64,000 nt of DNA, taken from contig NZ_LQPI01000049.1 in the NCBI RefSeq assembly GCF_002101775.1, forward strand, positions 1 through 64,000, in the 5' to 3' direction. Shown here piece by piece: positions 20,501-29,746 of the stretch. The stretch is from Mycolicibacter nonchromogenicus (lineage in GTDB: Bacteria > Actinomycetota > Actinomycetes > Mycobacteriales > Mycobacteriaceae). The notes below the pieces were generated by a model, which saw only the letters and a list, made by a program, of their open reading frames with translations, was not told where the DNA came from and searched no databases. Position 1 is the stretch's first letter, and each line of letters starts with the position of its first letter. The translations under genes and the position numbers were made by a program.

Positions 20501-21301
20501 TCAGACTCGCTTCCAGTTCCCGCCGCGGTGGGCCACCAGCTCGGCAGCCTCTTCACGCAGGACCCGTAGCTCTTCAGCCGTCCGCGTAGCACTGCCGACA
20601 TCGGCCAACATGCACGCCAGCGCCCATTGCAGGGGGACCAGCCCCAGCCGGCCGGTGTCTTCCAGCGCGGCCTCGGCCACCACTCGCGCACGATCGGGTT
20701 TCCCCGCGCAGCACAGCGCGCCGGCCAGCACCACCTGGCTTTTCACCCGGTGGCGCACCATAGGTTCGCTCACCAGGTCGCACGCCTGCTCGGCATGGCG
20801 CACCGCGGTGGCTCCATCGCCGGTGACCATCGCCAATTCTGCGGTCACCCAATGCCGGCGGACGGCCAGGCGCGGATGCGCGGTGGACGGCTCCGGTTCG
20901 GCTTGGGCCAGCAGTGCCGCGGACGCCGCGAAACGCCCGACCCCCAGCGCGTCGGCGGCCAGCCCGACGAGCGCGTCGGCGCGGGCCTCCGGGTCGACTT
21001 CGCGTGCGTCGAGGGCCAGTGCCAGCGCCCGGCCATCCAGACCGCGGGCCAGCTCGTGCCAGCCGACTTGGCGCAGGAACGAGCCCTGGGTGCTGTACGC
21101 CTGGGAGGCCAGCGGCCCGGCCGGCACTTCGCGCAGCAGCGCCGCCAGGTCGGCGGCGGCGGAGGCGTAGCGGCCCTGTCCCCCGGCCACGACGGCGCGC
21201 AGCCACAGCTGCCGGGGAGTAGTGGCGGCGGGCAGGGGCCAGCGGCCGGGTTCATCGCCGAACGCGGCGTTCACCAAGACGGCGTGGGGATCCTCAATCA
21301 T
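20501..21301 (-). CDS. Alanine-rich tetratricopeptide-like protein (Rv3415c type)
   Basis: A 266-residue protein built of repeated helical hairpins resembling TPR units (for example AVVAGGQGRYASAAADLAAL and EARADALVGLAADALGVGRF). No catalytic motif is seen. It matches Rv3415c in position next to whiB3. In M. tuberculosis the sigma factor gene sigD follows, so this protein may have had a role near that system; here sigD is absent. Function unknown. Confidence 0.8.
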   Translation of the reverse strand: MIEDPHAVLVNAAFGDEPGRWPLPAATTPRQLWLRAVVAGGQGRYASAAADLAALLREVPAGPLASQAYSTQGSFLRQVGWHELARGLDGRALALALDAREVDPEARADALVGLAADALGVGRFAASAALLAQAEPEPSTAHPRLAVRRHWVTAELAMVTGDGATAVRHAEQACDLVSEPMVRHRVKSQVVLAGALCCAGKPDRARVVAEAALEDTGRLGLVPLQWALACMLADVGSATRTAEELRVLREEAAELVAHRGGNWKRV

Positions 21302-21453
21302 CGTTGCGCGACGTTACGCGGTACCCCCGTCGCATAACCACTCCACAGAATGCGGAATAACATCCACTCTCACGGAAACTCCACCCTTTTAGGCCAGCCT
21401 TTCTTAACGATCGCGTTGGTTTTACTTCAGATCGTTCCGTTACGGTCCCCTCG

Positions 21454-21480
21454 GCGCCGGAAGTCAGCCGGCGCTGTTTT
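21454..21480 (+). terminator. Hairpin with T-run in the whiB3 leader, possible attenuator
   Basis: GCGCCGG (21454-21460) and CCGGCGC (21468-21474) form a seven-base perfect stem with a seven-base loop, followed by TG and four T residues at 21477-21480. It lies 77 bases upstream of the whiB3 start inside a 255-base gap. It has the form of an intrinsic terminator reading towards whiB3. Confidence 0.5.
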
Positions 21481-21556
21481 ACGCGCTACACCCAGCTACC
21501 GCTCGACAGCCGCATCCGAAAGATCCGGCCCCAACGGAGTTTTGAGAGGGGTTCCC

Positions 21557-21847
21557 ATGCCACAGGTTGAGCACTTGCCCGGCCGCAATGCGGACGTATG
21601 GGATTGGCAGCTCCGGGGAGCATGTCGAGGGGTCGACTCGTCGGTGTTTTTTCCGCCCGATGGAGAGCGCGGCCGCGCGCGAGCCCAGCGCGAGCAGAAC
21701 GCCAAGAAGTGGTGCCACAGTTGCCCGGTGCTGGAACAGTGCCGCACTCACGCGCTCGCCGTCGGCGAGCCCTACGGCATCTGGGGCGGCATGTCTGAGG
21801 CCGAGCGGCACGCCGTACTGCGTCGCCATCTGCGCCCCAGCGGCTAG
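21557..21847 (+). CDS. whiB3: WhiB3, iron-sulfur redox-sensing transcriptional regulator
   Basis: A 96-residue Wbl protein with four cluster-ligating cysteines at 23, 53, 56 and 62 and the family turn GIWGG at 75-79. The N-terminal PGRNADVWDWQLRGAC is characteristic of WhiB3. WhiB3 senses oxygen, NO and redox state through a 4Fe-4S cluster and controls lipid synthesis and virulence genes, acting with the primary sigma factor. The C-terminal tail is a few residues shorter than in M. tuberculosis. It has a long upstream leader and is closed by a strong terminator. Confidence 0.93.
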   Translation: MPQVEHLPGRNADVWDWQLRGACRGVDSSVFFPPDGERGRARAQREQNAKKWCHSCPVLEQCRTHALAVGEPYGIWGGMSEAERHAVLRRHLRPSG

Positions 21848-21894
21848 GCACTTTCCCGACCGGCCGTTAACATAGCGGCCCGTGGGTACCTGAG

Positions 21895-21920
21895 CAGCCC
21901 CCGGTTTTCCGGGGGCTGTT
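21895..21920 (+). terminator. Intrinsic terminator after whiB3
   Basis: CAGCCCCCGG, loop TTTT and CCGGGGGCTG form a perfect ten-base stem (21895-21918) followed by TT, 48 bases after the whiB3 stop. Confidence 0.8.
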
Positions 21921-21964
21921 CGCTCCCTGCCTGCCTGTCGGACCTCTGGTGTTGACTCGCGACT

Positions 21965-22222
21965 ATGCGATCTGCACTGGTAACAGCCCTGTCGGTAACC
22001 GCAACGCTTGCCGCCGCAGCGGGCATCGGTCTGGCTTCACCGGCCCAGGCCGGCACGGCCCTCTGCTACGACGAGCGACTGTGCGGCGATCTGGGCGACG
22101 TCAGCTACTGCCCCGACTCCGGCAAGATGGTGGGCCCGTTCGCCCCCTGCCCGTCACTGGTCACCGGACCGTATGCCCCGGGCGGGTTGCGGCCCAACGC
22201 AGGCTTGTCGTCACCGGACTGA
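21965..22222 (+). CDS. Small secreted cysteine-containing protein
   Basis: An 85-residue protein with a clear Sec signal peptide, ending SPAQA before Gly30. The mature protein has about 56 residues with four cysteines (LCYDERLC, YCPDS, PCPS), suggesting two disulfides, and ends rich in Pro and Gly. No family recognised beyond a general resemblance to small mycobacterial exported proteins. It lies alone between the whiB3 terminator and a strong hairpin, so it is probably a single-gene transcript. Confidence 0.7.
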   Translation: MRSALVTALSVTATLAAAAGIGLASPAQAGTALCYDERLCGDLGDVSYCPDSGKMVGPFAPCPSLVTGPYAPGGLRPNAGLSSPD

Positions 22223-22250
22223 ACGCGGGTCAGCGACGGCCTCGGACGCC

Positions 22251-22283
22251 GATAGGCACCGCGCTACAAGCGCGGTGCCTATC
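22251..22283. terminator. Perfect 14-base hairpin, likely bidirectional terminator
   Basis: GATAGGCACCGCGC (22251-22264) and its exact complement (22270-22283) enclose a five-base loop. It sits between the stops of the small secreted protein and the convergent lipoprotein gene. There is no clear T-run on either side. Confidence 0.7.
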
Positions 22284-22299
22284 GGGTCGGAACGTCTGA

Positions 22300-22587
22300 T
22301 CAGCCGTGCGGCGCCTCAGATATCTTGCTGTCCGGCGTGCCCAGCGTCTTGCAGTAGGTCGTTGCCGACAGACGCGTCGCCGAGATCTCCAGGCTCGAGG
22401 GGTCGACACCACTCTTGTCCTTGAGCATCTTGGTGATTTCGTCGTTCTGCTTCTGCTCGTCCTGCTCGACGAAGTCCTTGCACCTCGTGTCGCCGCCGGT
22501 GTTGATCACCTCCGAGGCCGAACAACCGCCGGAAATCAGCGCCCCCAGCGCAAAGGCCCCAATCGCAATGCTTTTCAACATCGTCAT
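22300..22587 (-). CDS. Small exported putative lipoprotein, HdeA-like
   Basis: A 95-residue protein. The N-terminal 21 residues are hydrophobic and end ISGGC, a weak lipobox with Cys22. The mature part has two cysteines 43 apart (TRCKDFVEQDE and TTYCKTLG) and a lysine/glutamate-rich middle, resembling mycobacterial proteins annotated as acid-stress chaperone HdeA-like; that link is by memory and tentative. GGAGG lies eight bases upstream of the ATG. It is the second gene of an operon, three bases after the GlsB-type gene. Confidence 0.7.
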   Translation of the reverse strand: MTMLKSIAIGAFALGALISGGCSASEVINTGGDTRCKDFVEQDEQKQNDEITKMLKDKSGVDPSSLEISATRLSATTYCKTLGTPDSKISEAPHG

Positions 22588-22590
22588 TCC

Positions 22591-22890
22591 CTACGCCTCC
22601 CGTCCGACGAGGCGCACCAGCCAGAGCAGGATTATCGAACCTAAGATTGCGGTGAACAGGGTGAACCACCAGCCACCACTCGCCGTGTCGACGACGAAGC
22701 TGAGCAGGAATCCGCCGATCAACGCTCCGACGACACCTACGATGATGTCGGTGAGCAGGCCGTACTTGGTCTTCATGGCCATACCCGCGATCCAGCCGGC
22801 AATAGCACCGATCACGATGTAGCCGATCCATCCCACGCTGGTAAGTGTTGTGGAACGGGCCAGGAATTCGGTGGCCGCCACTGCGTTCAT
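22591..22890 (-). CDS. GlsB/YeaQ/YmgE-family stress-response membrane protein
   Basis: A 99-residue membrane protein with three hydrophobic helices and the glycine-zipper pattern of the transglycosylase-associated family: WIGYIVIGAIAGWIAGMAMK and IIVGVVGALIGGFLLSFVV. Members are induced by envelope, acid or general stress; the biochemical role is unclear. ATG at 22890 has GGAG six bases upstream. It heads a two-gene unit with the small lipoprotein. Confidence 0.85.
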   Translation of the reverse strand: MNAVAATEFLARSTTLTSVGWIGYIVIGAIAGWIAGMAMKTKYGLLTDIIVGVVGALIGGFLLSFVVDTASGGWWFTLFTAILGSIILLWLVRLVGREA

Positions 22891-23078
22891 GGTGATCTCC
22901 TTTTCGACACCTTTAGTCGCCGTTGAGGTCAACGCCGCGCAGGATTCATACCCGTTCTGCGCGGCGGCTAATCACCCATATTCACGTCGCGCCGGTGGAC
23001 CCCGAGAAATGAATTGATAACCGATGCAATGTATTCGCCGGTTCGGCCTCGGGGTACTGGCCGGACTACCTCTTCGAG

Positions 23079-24047
23079 TTATTCCGATCGGAGGTGATAG
23101 GCGAACGACTTCTCCTGCCTCTGCTTCATCTTCTCCAGGCACTGGTGGTGCTTGCGGGCGTGGTAGGCCAGCGGGAAGTAGGTGAGCCGGTCGGGAAGCA
23201 CGCGGTAGGCGATCCGAATGGCGGTGTAGATGCGAACGAGCTGGCGCTCCTCCTCGGCACTCCAGGTGACACCGAGCTTCTCGCGAAGACGCGGATCCAG
23301 TAGCCCGACCACCGACAGGTAGTTGAACCGCAGCGTGGGTCGTAGCGCGGCCTGCACCAGCGGCGCCAACAGCTTCGGAACCGCGGGCGGCAGGTCGGCC
23401 TTGCCGGCCTGCAGGTCGGCGATCAATTGCAGCGCCTGCGGCGTGCCCCGCAAAGTGTCGATCATCCGCTCGTAATAGTCGGCCATTTCCTGTTGCGTCT
23501 CGGGATAGCCGCGCATCGGTACGTGCAGCAGCCGAGCCAGCCGTCGGTTGTCGCGCAGCAGTTCGTCCTTTTCGGCGTCGGTGAATTCGCGGCCGATCAT
23601 CAACCGGCCCGCCTGAGCATTGATGATGTAGCCGGTGGCGATCACCCACTGATAGGCCTCGGGATGCAAAGCGCTTATCTGCTTGCCGGTTTCCGCGCTT
23701 TTCATGGTGAGCGGTTTGTGCAGGGCGCGAACACGATCACCTTCGGCCTTGGCCTCGGTTCCCCCGTAGGTCCAGCGCAGCACCGAGTCGACCGACCGGA
23801 TCGCCCGGCCGCCCGGGTCTCCGTGGAAGGCCGCGGAGTAGCGGCCGGTGACCTCGGCGATCACCGGATGCATGGCCTGCATCATGAACGCCGCGCCCTC
23901 GAGGATGAGGAAGGTCCATCGCCCGGTGTGCTCGGCGGTCAGCGAGTCCGGCGGGACGAGCTCGATCTGCTCGAGATCCTCGGGCTCCGTGATCGCCTCG
24001 ATCTCCCCGGCGGGCTGGTGCGCCTCAAGATCGGGTGTAGAGGTCAT
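23079..24047 (-). CDS. Oxygenase MpaB family protein (DUF2236), second copy
   Basis: A 322-residue DUF2236 protein from a different subgroup than the copy at 8.2 kb. Recognisable segments are FLILEGAAFMMQAMHPVIAE, the GGRAIRS region and HPEAYQWVIATGYI. At the family position W-x-H-A-T this copy has isoleucine 136 instead of histidine, so cofactor binding may differ. Substrate unknown. It is divergent from a TetR gene; the 86-base gap contains a GACC-GCAA-GGTC palindrome and ten-base-spaced GTCGC repeats that probably form the operator. Confidence 0.82.
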   Translation of the reverse strand: MTSTPDLEAHQPAGEIEAITEPEDLEQIELVPPDSLTAEHTGRWTFLILEGAAFMMQAMHPVIAEVTGRYSAAFHGDPGGRAIRSVDSVLRWTYGGTEAKAEGDRVRALHKPLTMKSAETGKQISALHPEAYQWVIATGYIINAQAGRLMIGREFTDAEKDELLRDNRRLARLLHVPMRGYPETQQEMADYYERMIDTLRGTPQALQLIADLQAGKADLPPAVPKLLAPLVQAALRPTLRFNYLSVVGLLDPRLREKLGVTWSAEEERQLVRIYTAIRIAYRVLPDRLTYFPLAYHARKHHQCLEKMKQRQEKSFAYHLRSE

Positions 24048-24095
24048 CGGCTTCCCCTGTCGTCACGTGCCAAGGTCCCGGCCCGACGCTAATAT

Positions 24096-24130
24096 GACCG
24101 CAAGGTCGCATACAAGTCGCGTTAGGTCGC
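24096..24130. promoter_or_regulatory. Candidate operator: palindrome plus three GTCGC repeats in helical phase
   Basis: GACC-GCAA-GGTC (24096-24107) is followed by three GTCGC repeats at 24105, 24115 and 24125, exactly ten bases apart. They would face one side of the DNA helix. The site lies between the divergent MpaB and TetR genes and ends three bases before the TetR start. Confidence 0.5.
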
Positions 24131-24133
24131 CAC

Positions 24134-24766
24134 GTGAACATACATAGTTCCAGTTCGCAGCGCCGTAAGTCACCAAAGCAGGCACGCTCCCGCGAGATGG
24201 TCGCAAAAATAGTGGCGTCGACGGCGTCGTTGCTGCACCGGTACCCGCCCGAGCAGATCACCACCAACCTGATCGCCGAGCAGGCAGACATCAGCAAGGG
24301 ATCGATCTACCAGTACTTCGCGAACAAGGAGCAGATCATCGACGCCGCGGTGGAGCGGCTGGCCGCCGAGCAGGCCCCCGCGATCGAGGACATGCTCAGG
24401 GCGGTCACCCTGGACCGGCCCGCCTCCGCGATGGAGGCATCGATCGACATCCTCATCGACTACACGATCGCCAATCGTCGGCTGGTCCGCTATCTGGCCC
24501 AGCGGCCCGATCATCTGCGCGCGTTCGAAAACATCTCCGGACTCAACGCCACCCTGTTGGCGATGACCACACTGCACATGAGCCACTACCGCAGCCAATA
24601 CCGCGACGAATTGAGCCCGAGCGCTCTGGCCTGGCTGTTCTTCAACATGGCCGTGGCAACCACCATGCGCTACATCGAGTCCGACGACCCGATCGCGCTT
24701 GATGAGCTGCGGGCCGGACTGAAGTTCGCCTCGGCCGGGCTGTTGGCGCCCAGCCCGCCCGGTTAA
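24134..24766 (+). CDS. TetR family transcriptional regulator, divergent from second MpaB copy
   Basis: A 210-residue TetR protein. After a basic N-terminal tail (SSSQRRKSPKQARSREMV) comes the helix-turn-helix ITTNLIAEQADISKGSIYQYF with NKEQIIDAAV, then a helical effector domain. GTG at 24134 is used; the region upstream is the divergent promoter. Divergent placement indicates control of the MpaB gene and of itself. Its 3' end overlaps the convergent diiron gene by four bases. Confidence 0.88.
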   Translation: MNIHSSSSQRRKSPKQARSREMVAKIVASTASLLHRYPPEQITTNLIAEQADISKGSIYQYFANKEQIIDAAVERLAAEQAPAIEDMLRAVTLDRPASAMEASIDILIDYTIANRRLVRYLAQRPDHLRAFENISGLNATLLAMTTLHMSHYRSQYRDELSPSALAWLFFNMAVATTMRYIESDDPIALDELRAGLKFASAGLLAPSPPG

Positions 24767-25863
24767 CTCGCGCCCGCCGCGATCACCTCATCGACCTCGA
24801 CGGCCCGCGCGGCCATCTCTGCGTGGGCCCGGTCCAGGGATTCCGCTTGGTCCTCGTCGGCCTTCATCAATGCCTCGATGTCGAAACCGGCCATGTCGAG
24901 CACGCCCATGTCGCGGAATGCCTTCTGCACCTTGGGACCCCACAGCCCGATGTCCTTGACGATCGGCACGATGCGACTAAACAGGTGCGAACGGAACTGG
25001 ATCATCAGCGGCGAGGAGTCGACCCATTGCGCGCACTCTTTGACGTCCATGTCGAGGGTCTCGAAGACCTCTTCGCCGCGGAATCGGTCGCGCATCAGGT
25101 AACAGGCGTCTACGACGAACTCTTCGCGTTCATCGCGTTCGGAGTCAGTGAGCTGCGAGTAGTAGTCCTTCAACGAGATTCGGCCGAAGGCCACATGGCG
25201 GGCCTCGTCCTGCATGACATAGGCCAGTACCTTCTTGGCCAGTGAATCCGGCGCCGCCAGGTCGCGCTGCACACCGAAGGCCGCCAAAGCCAGCCCCTCG
25301 ATGAGGACCTGCATGCCGAGATAGGGCATGTCCCAGCGCGAGTCGCGCAGGGTGTCCCCGAGGAGCGCGCTCAGGTTCTTGTTGATCGGGTAGACGATGC
25401 CGATTTTCTCCTGCAGGAACCGCGAGAACGCCTCGACGTGCCGCGCCTCGTCCATGGTCTGGGTGGCCGCGTAGAACTTCGCGTCCAGATCCGGGACGAC
25501 CTCGACGATCTTGGCCGCACACACCATCGCGCCCTGCTCGCCGTGCAGGAACTGGGAGAACTGCCAGGCCTGGGAATGCTGGCGCATCTCGGCCCGACGC
25601 GCCTCATCCGCGGACTCCCACATCGGGCTGCCGAACAGCGGATGGGCCTCGTCAGGCAGCCCGATCGGGTTCAGCGGGTCGACGTCTTGGGACCAGTCGA
25701 TGCGTGACTGCGCGTCCCACTGCTTGTCCTTGCCCTTCTGATACAGCGACAGCAGCCGGGATCGCCCGTCGTCGTACTCCCAGGTGAAGCGCGCGTCGCC
25801 GGCGCTGGGTACCTCCCACGAGTAGGGCGTGGGCACTTCGGTGTACTGGTCCCTTGTGGTCAT
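24763..25863 (-). CDS. Ferritin-like diiron protein, probable oxygenase
   Basis: A 366-residue helical protein with a complete carboxylate-bridged diiron ligand set: E109, E139-x-x-H142, E189 and E220-x-x-H223 (in TMDEARHVEAF and QDEARHVAFG). This four-Glu, two-His pattern is that of the ferritin-like / ribonucleotide reductase R2 superfamily, including AurF-type N-oxygenases. Length excludes simple ferritin. No reductase partner lies nearby; substrate is unknown. It is convergent with the TetR gene and lies downstream, on the same strand, of an enoyl-CoA hydratase. Confidence 0.82.
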   Translation of the reverse strand: MTTRDQYTEVPTPYSWEVPSAGDARFTWEYDDGRSRLLSLYQKGKDKQWDAQSRIDWSQDVDPLNPIGLPDEAHPLFGSPMWESADEARRAEMRQHSQAWQFSQFLHGEQGAMVCAAKIVEVVPDLDAKFYAATQTMDEARHVEAFSRFLQEKIGIVYPINKNLSALLGDTLRDSRWDMPYLGMQVLIEGLALAAFGVQRDLAAPDSLAKKVLAYVMQDEARHVAFGRISLKDYYSQLTDSERDEREEFVVDACYLMRDRFRGEEVFETLDMDVKECAQWVDSSPLMIQFRSHLFSRIVPIVKDIGLWGPKVQKAFRDMGVLDMAGFDIEALMKADEDQAESLDRAHAEMAARAVEVDEVIAAGAS

Positions 25864-25960
25864 TCACTGCCGCCTTTGCCGGTGATCTCATGACGTGCAT
25901 CACACACTGCGCCGCGGGGGGCGGCGCGTCAAGCACGGCGCGGATTCCGCCAGCACCGCT

Positions 25961-26018
25961 CGAGTGTGCGGTTCACTCACCGACCCCCGCAGACATGCCC
26001 GACCAAACCGCACACTCG
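25961..26018. repeat. Intergenic inverted repeat, CGAGTGTGCG type
   Basis: CGAGTGTGCGGTT (25961-25973) is exactly complementary to 26006-26018, with a 32-base spacer. It lies between the enoyl-CoA hydratase stop and the diiron gene start. The arm core is identical to the repeats at 34.65 and 35.67 kb. Confidence 0.8.
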
Positions 26019-26044
26019 GCCCGAAATGGCGAGTAGGCCGGCCC

Positions 26045-26818
26045 TCACCACCGGGGCGGGCGCTTCTCAATGAATGCCGCGACGCCCTCGAGCGCACTCG
26101 GTTCCATCATGTTGCAAGCCATCGTCGCGGCCGCATCCTCATAGGCCGACTCGATGCCGGCTTCGAGCTGCCGGTAGAACAGGGCCTTGCCCATAGCCAC
26201 GGCGGCAGCCGGTTTCGCGACGATGCCGGCCACCAGGGCCTCGATCTCATCGTCCAGCGCCTCGGGCGCCGCCACCTTGTTGACCAGCCCCAACACCCGA
26301 GCCTGTTCAGCGGTGACGAATTCGCCGGTGACGAGCATCTCGAAGGCGGCCTTGCGGGGCACATTGCGGGACAGCGCCACACCCGGAGTGGCACAGAAGA
26401 GCCCGACGTTGATGCCGCTCACGGCGAAGCGCGCGGTCTCGCTCGCCACCGCCAGATCGCACATCGCGACCAGCTGGCAACCAGCGGCAGTGGCCAGACC
26501 ATGAACCCGGGCAACCACCGGGACCGGCAGGCGCTGGATCGCGAGCATCACGGCGGTGCACTGAGCAAACAGTTGCTGGTAGTACTCCAGCGACGGCTCA
26601 GCCCGCATTTCCTTCAGGTCGTGGCCGGCGCAGAAGGCCATGCCGGCTGCCCCGAGCACGACGGCGCGCACCCCCGGGTCGTCGGCAAGCCCATCAATCG
26701 TCTCCCCCAGCGCGGCGAGCATCGCCTCGGAGAGCGCGTTGAACGACTGCGGGCGGTTCAGGGTCAGCGTGACGACCCCGCGATCATCGCGGTGCTCTAC
26801 TACCAGCGGTTCTTCCAT
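26045..26818 (-). CDS. Enoyl-CoA hydratase/isomerase family protein
   Basis: A 257-residue crotonase-fold protein. The oxyanion-hole segments are MAFCAGHDLKEMR and VHGLATAAGCQLVAMCDLAV. The CAGHDLKE form resembles the ECHDC3-like branch. One of the usual catalytic glutamates is not obvious, so the reaction (hydration or other) is uncertain. Start ATG at 26818 has GAGG upstream. It precedes the diiron gene on the same strand, but a palindrome lies between them. Confidence 0.85.
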   Translation of the reverse strand: MEEPLVVEHRDDRGVVTLTLNRPQSFNALSEAMLAALGETIDGLADDPGVRAVVLGAAGMAFCAGHDLKEMRAEPSLEYYQQLFAQCTAVMLAIQRLPVPVVARVHGLATAAGCQLVAMCDLAVASETARFAVSGINVGLFCATPGVALSRNVPRKAAFEMLVTGEFVTAEQARVLGLVNKVAAPEALDDEIEALVAGIVAKPAAAVAMGKALFYRQLEAGIESAYEDAAATMACNMMEPSALEGVAAFIEKRPPRW

Positions 26819-26882
26819 CGGGTCGCCTCACTCGATTGCCGCTGCGGTGCTCGCCTGGCGGGGTACCGCGGATTCGGCCCTG

Positions 26883-27398
26883 TCAGCCGTTCAGCTGGTC
26901 GTCGGTGACGCGTGCACCGGACTGCCTCGGCACGATCCACTCGTCGAGACCGAACCCCTGCCGCGTCGCCTCAGCCAGGTAGGCCTCCTGCGTCGCAGGG
27001 TCGATCACCGGTTGACGGGCCAGCAACCACAGGTTCTTGCGGTTAGGAGTGCCGACGAGAACAACCGAGTAGGCGCCGTCGATCTTCAGCACCCAGTAGT
27101 CACCCTTCGTAAACGGTATCCAGCGCAGCAGTTCCGGCAGGAACGAAACCTGCAACCGGCCCGGATGGCCGTCCACCGGCGTTGCCCGGCCGATCGCCTG
27201 CGACGGCTTGCCGTTCTCGTCGATGCACCGGTTGTCGACACGCACGCTGCCATCGTCGCGGCGCGTGTAGGTCGCGGTGATATCGCTGGACTCGGGATGC
27301 TCCCACCGCAGCGGAAGCCGTCCGATCTCGTACCAGAGCCCGAGGTAACGGTCCAGGTCCAGTGAGCTGACAGACGTGACTTCGGATGGTCGGCCCAT
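26883..27398 (-). CDS. Lipocalin family protein (Blc type) without signal peptide
   Basis: A 171-residue lipocalin. The signature is near the N-terminus, LDRYLGLWYEIGRLPLRWE, followed by the expected beta-barrel pattern (TYTRRDDGSVRVDNRCI, YWVLKIDGAYSVVLVGTPN) and the LWLLARQPVID strand. Bacterial Blc proteins are outer-envelope lipoproteins, but this one lacks a signal peptide and lipobox, so it should be cytoplasmic, perhaps binding lipids or haem. An AGGGGG ribosome site precedes the ATG. A short palindrome upstream may be an operator. Confidence 0.85.
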   Translation of the reverse strand: MGRPSEVTSVSSLDLDRYLGLWYEIGRLPLRWEHPESSDITATYTRRDDGSVRVDNRCIDENGKPSQAIGRATPVDGHPGRLQVSFLPELLRWIPFTKGDYWVLKIDGAYSVVLVGTPNRKNLWLLARQPVIDPATQEAYLAEATRQGFGLDEWIVPRQSGARVTDDQLNG

Positions 27399-27435
27399 GA
27401 CGGCCCCCTCTCTGGCCGCGCGCTCGCGACATGTA

Positions 27436-27449
27436 CGTCACGTGTGACG
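27436..27449. promoter_or_regulatory. Short palindrome upstream of the lipocalin gene
   Basis: CGTCAC-GT-GTGACG has six-base perfect arms and lies 38-51 bases upstream of the lipocalin start, where an operator could sit. The binder is unknown. Confidence 0.3.
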
Positions 27450-27544
27450 CGCTCTGCGAAGAAAGCCTACGTCCGCCCTCGGCCTCCCAGGGCCGAGAGT
27501 CCTCAACTGCATCGCTGTGCGCTGAACGCGGGATCCAACGAAAA

Positions 27545-27569
27545 CGCCCCCGCCACAGGGGCGGGGGCG
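27545..27569 (-). terminator. Intrinsic terminator after groEL1
   Basis: CGCCCCCGCC and its complement form a ten-base perfect stem with a five-base loop. On the reverse strand it is followed by TTTTCGTT, the normal form of an intrinsic terminator. It lies 19 bases after the groEL1 stop. Confidence 0.88.
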
Positions 27570-27587
27570 GTTTGCGTGGGTGTGCTT

Positions 27588-29216
<1,629 letters not shown>

Positions 29217-29301
29217 TTAAGCCCTTTTCTCTACGCGTGCCGCCCCGGACATCACCCGCAAAACGGGGATCTCCGGGGCGGACACGGTGGCTGCTCTGTG
29301 G

Positions 29302-29604
29302 CTACTTGCCGACGATGGCCAGCACGTCGCGCGCCGACAGGATCAGGTACTCCTCGCCGCCGTACTTGATCTCGGTGCCGCCGTACTTGCTGTAGATGAC
29401 GACGTCGCCTTCCTTGACGTCCAGCGGGATCCGCTTGTCGCCATCCTCATCCCACCGGCCGGGGCCGACGGCGACAACGGTGCCTTCCTGCGGCTTCTCC
29501 TTGGCAGTGTCCGGAATGACCAGACCGGAAGCGGTCGTGGTCTCGGCCTCGTTGGCCTGAACGAGGATCTTGTCCTCGAGTGGCTTGATGTTCACGCTCG
29601 CCAC
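29302..29604 (-). CDS. groES: Co-chaperonin GroES
   Basis: A 100-residue heptameric lid of the chaperonin. The mobile loop is [20 protein letters not shown] and the C-terminal part [21 protein letters not shown] at 29604 gives a protein the length of the M. tuberculosis GroES, with GGAGG seven bases upstream; an in-frame ATG at 29622 would add six residues and displace this ribosome site. First gene of groES-groEL1, preceded by CIRCE. Confidence 0.95.
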   Translation of the reverse strand: MASVNIKPLEDKILVQANEAETTTASGLVIPDTAKEKPQEGTVVAVGPGRWDEDGDKRIPLDVKEGDVVIYSKYGGTEIKYGGEEYLILSARDVLAIVGK

Positions 29605-29746
29605 GATTGGAGCCCTCCACATTGTCTGGATGCGACCCGGCCGATGCCGAGCCCATCGGAACGTACTTACTTAAGGTGTTCGGCATTCGTTAGGAGCCCT
29701 CGCGTCGTCGTCGCGGGTGCCGAGCGAGAATCCGATCGACTGCCAC

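Noticed and set aside
25893-25905. CRP-like site near the diiron gene start
   Set aside because: GACGTGCATCACA does not have the two proper half sites at the right spacing.
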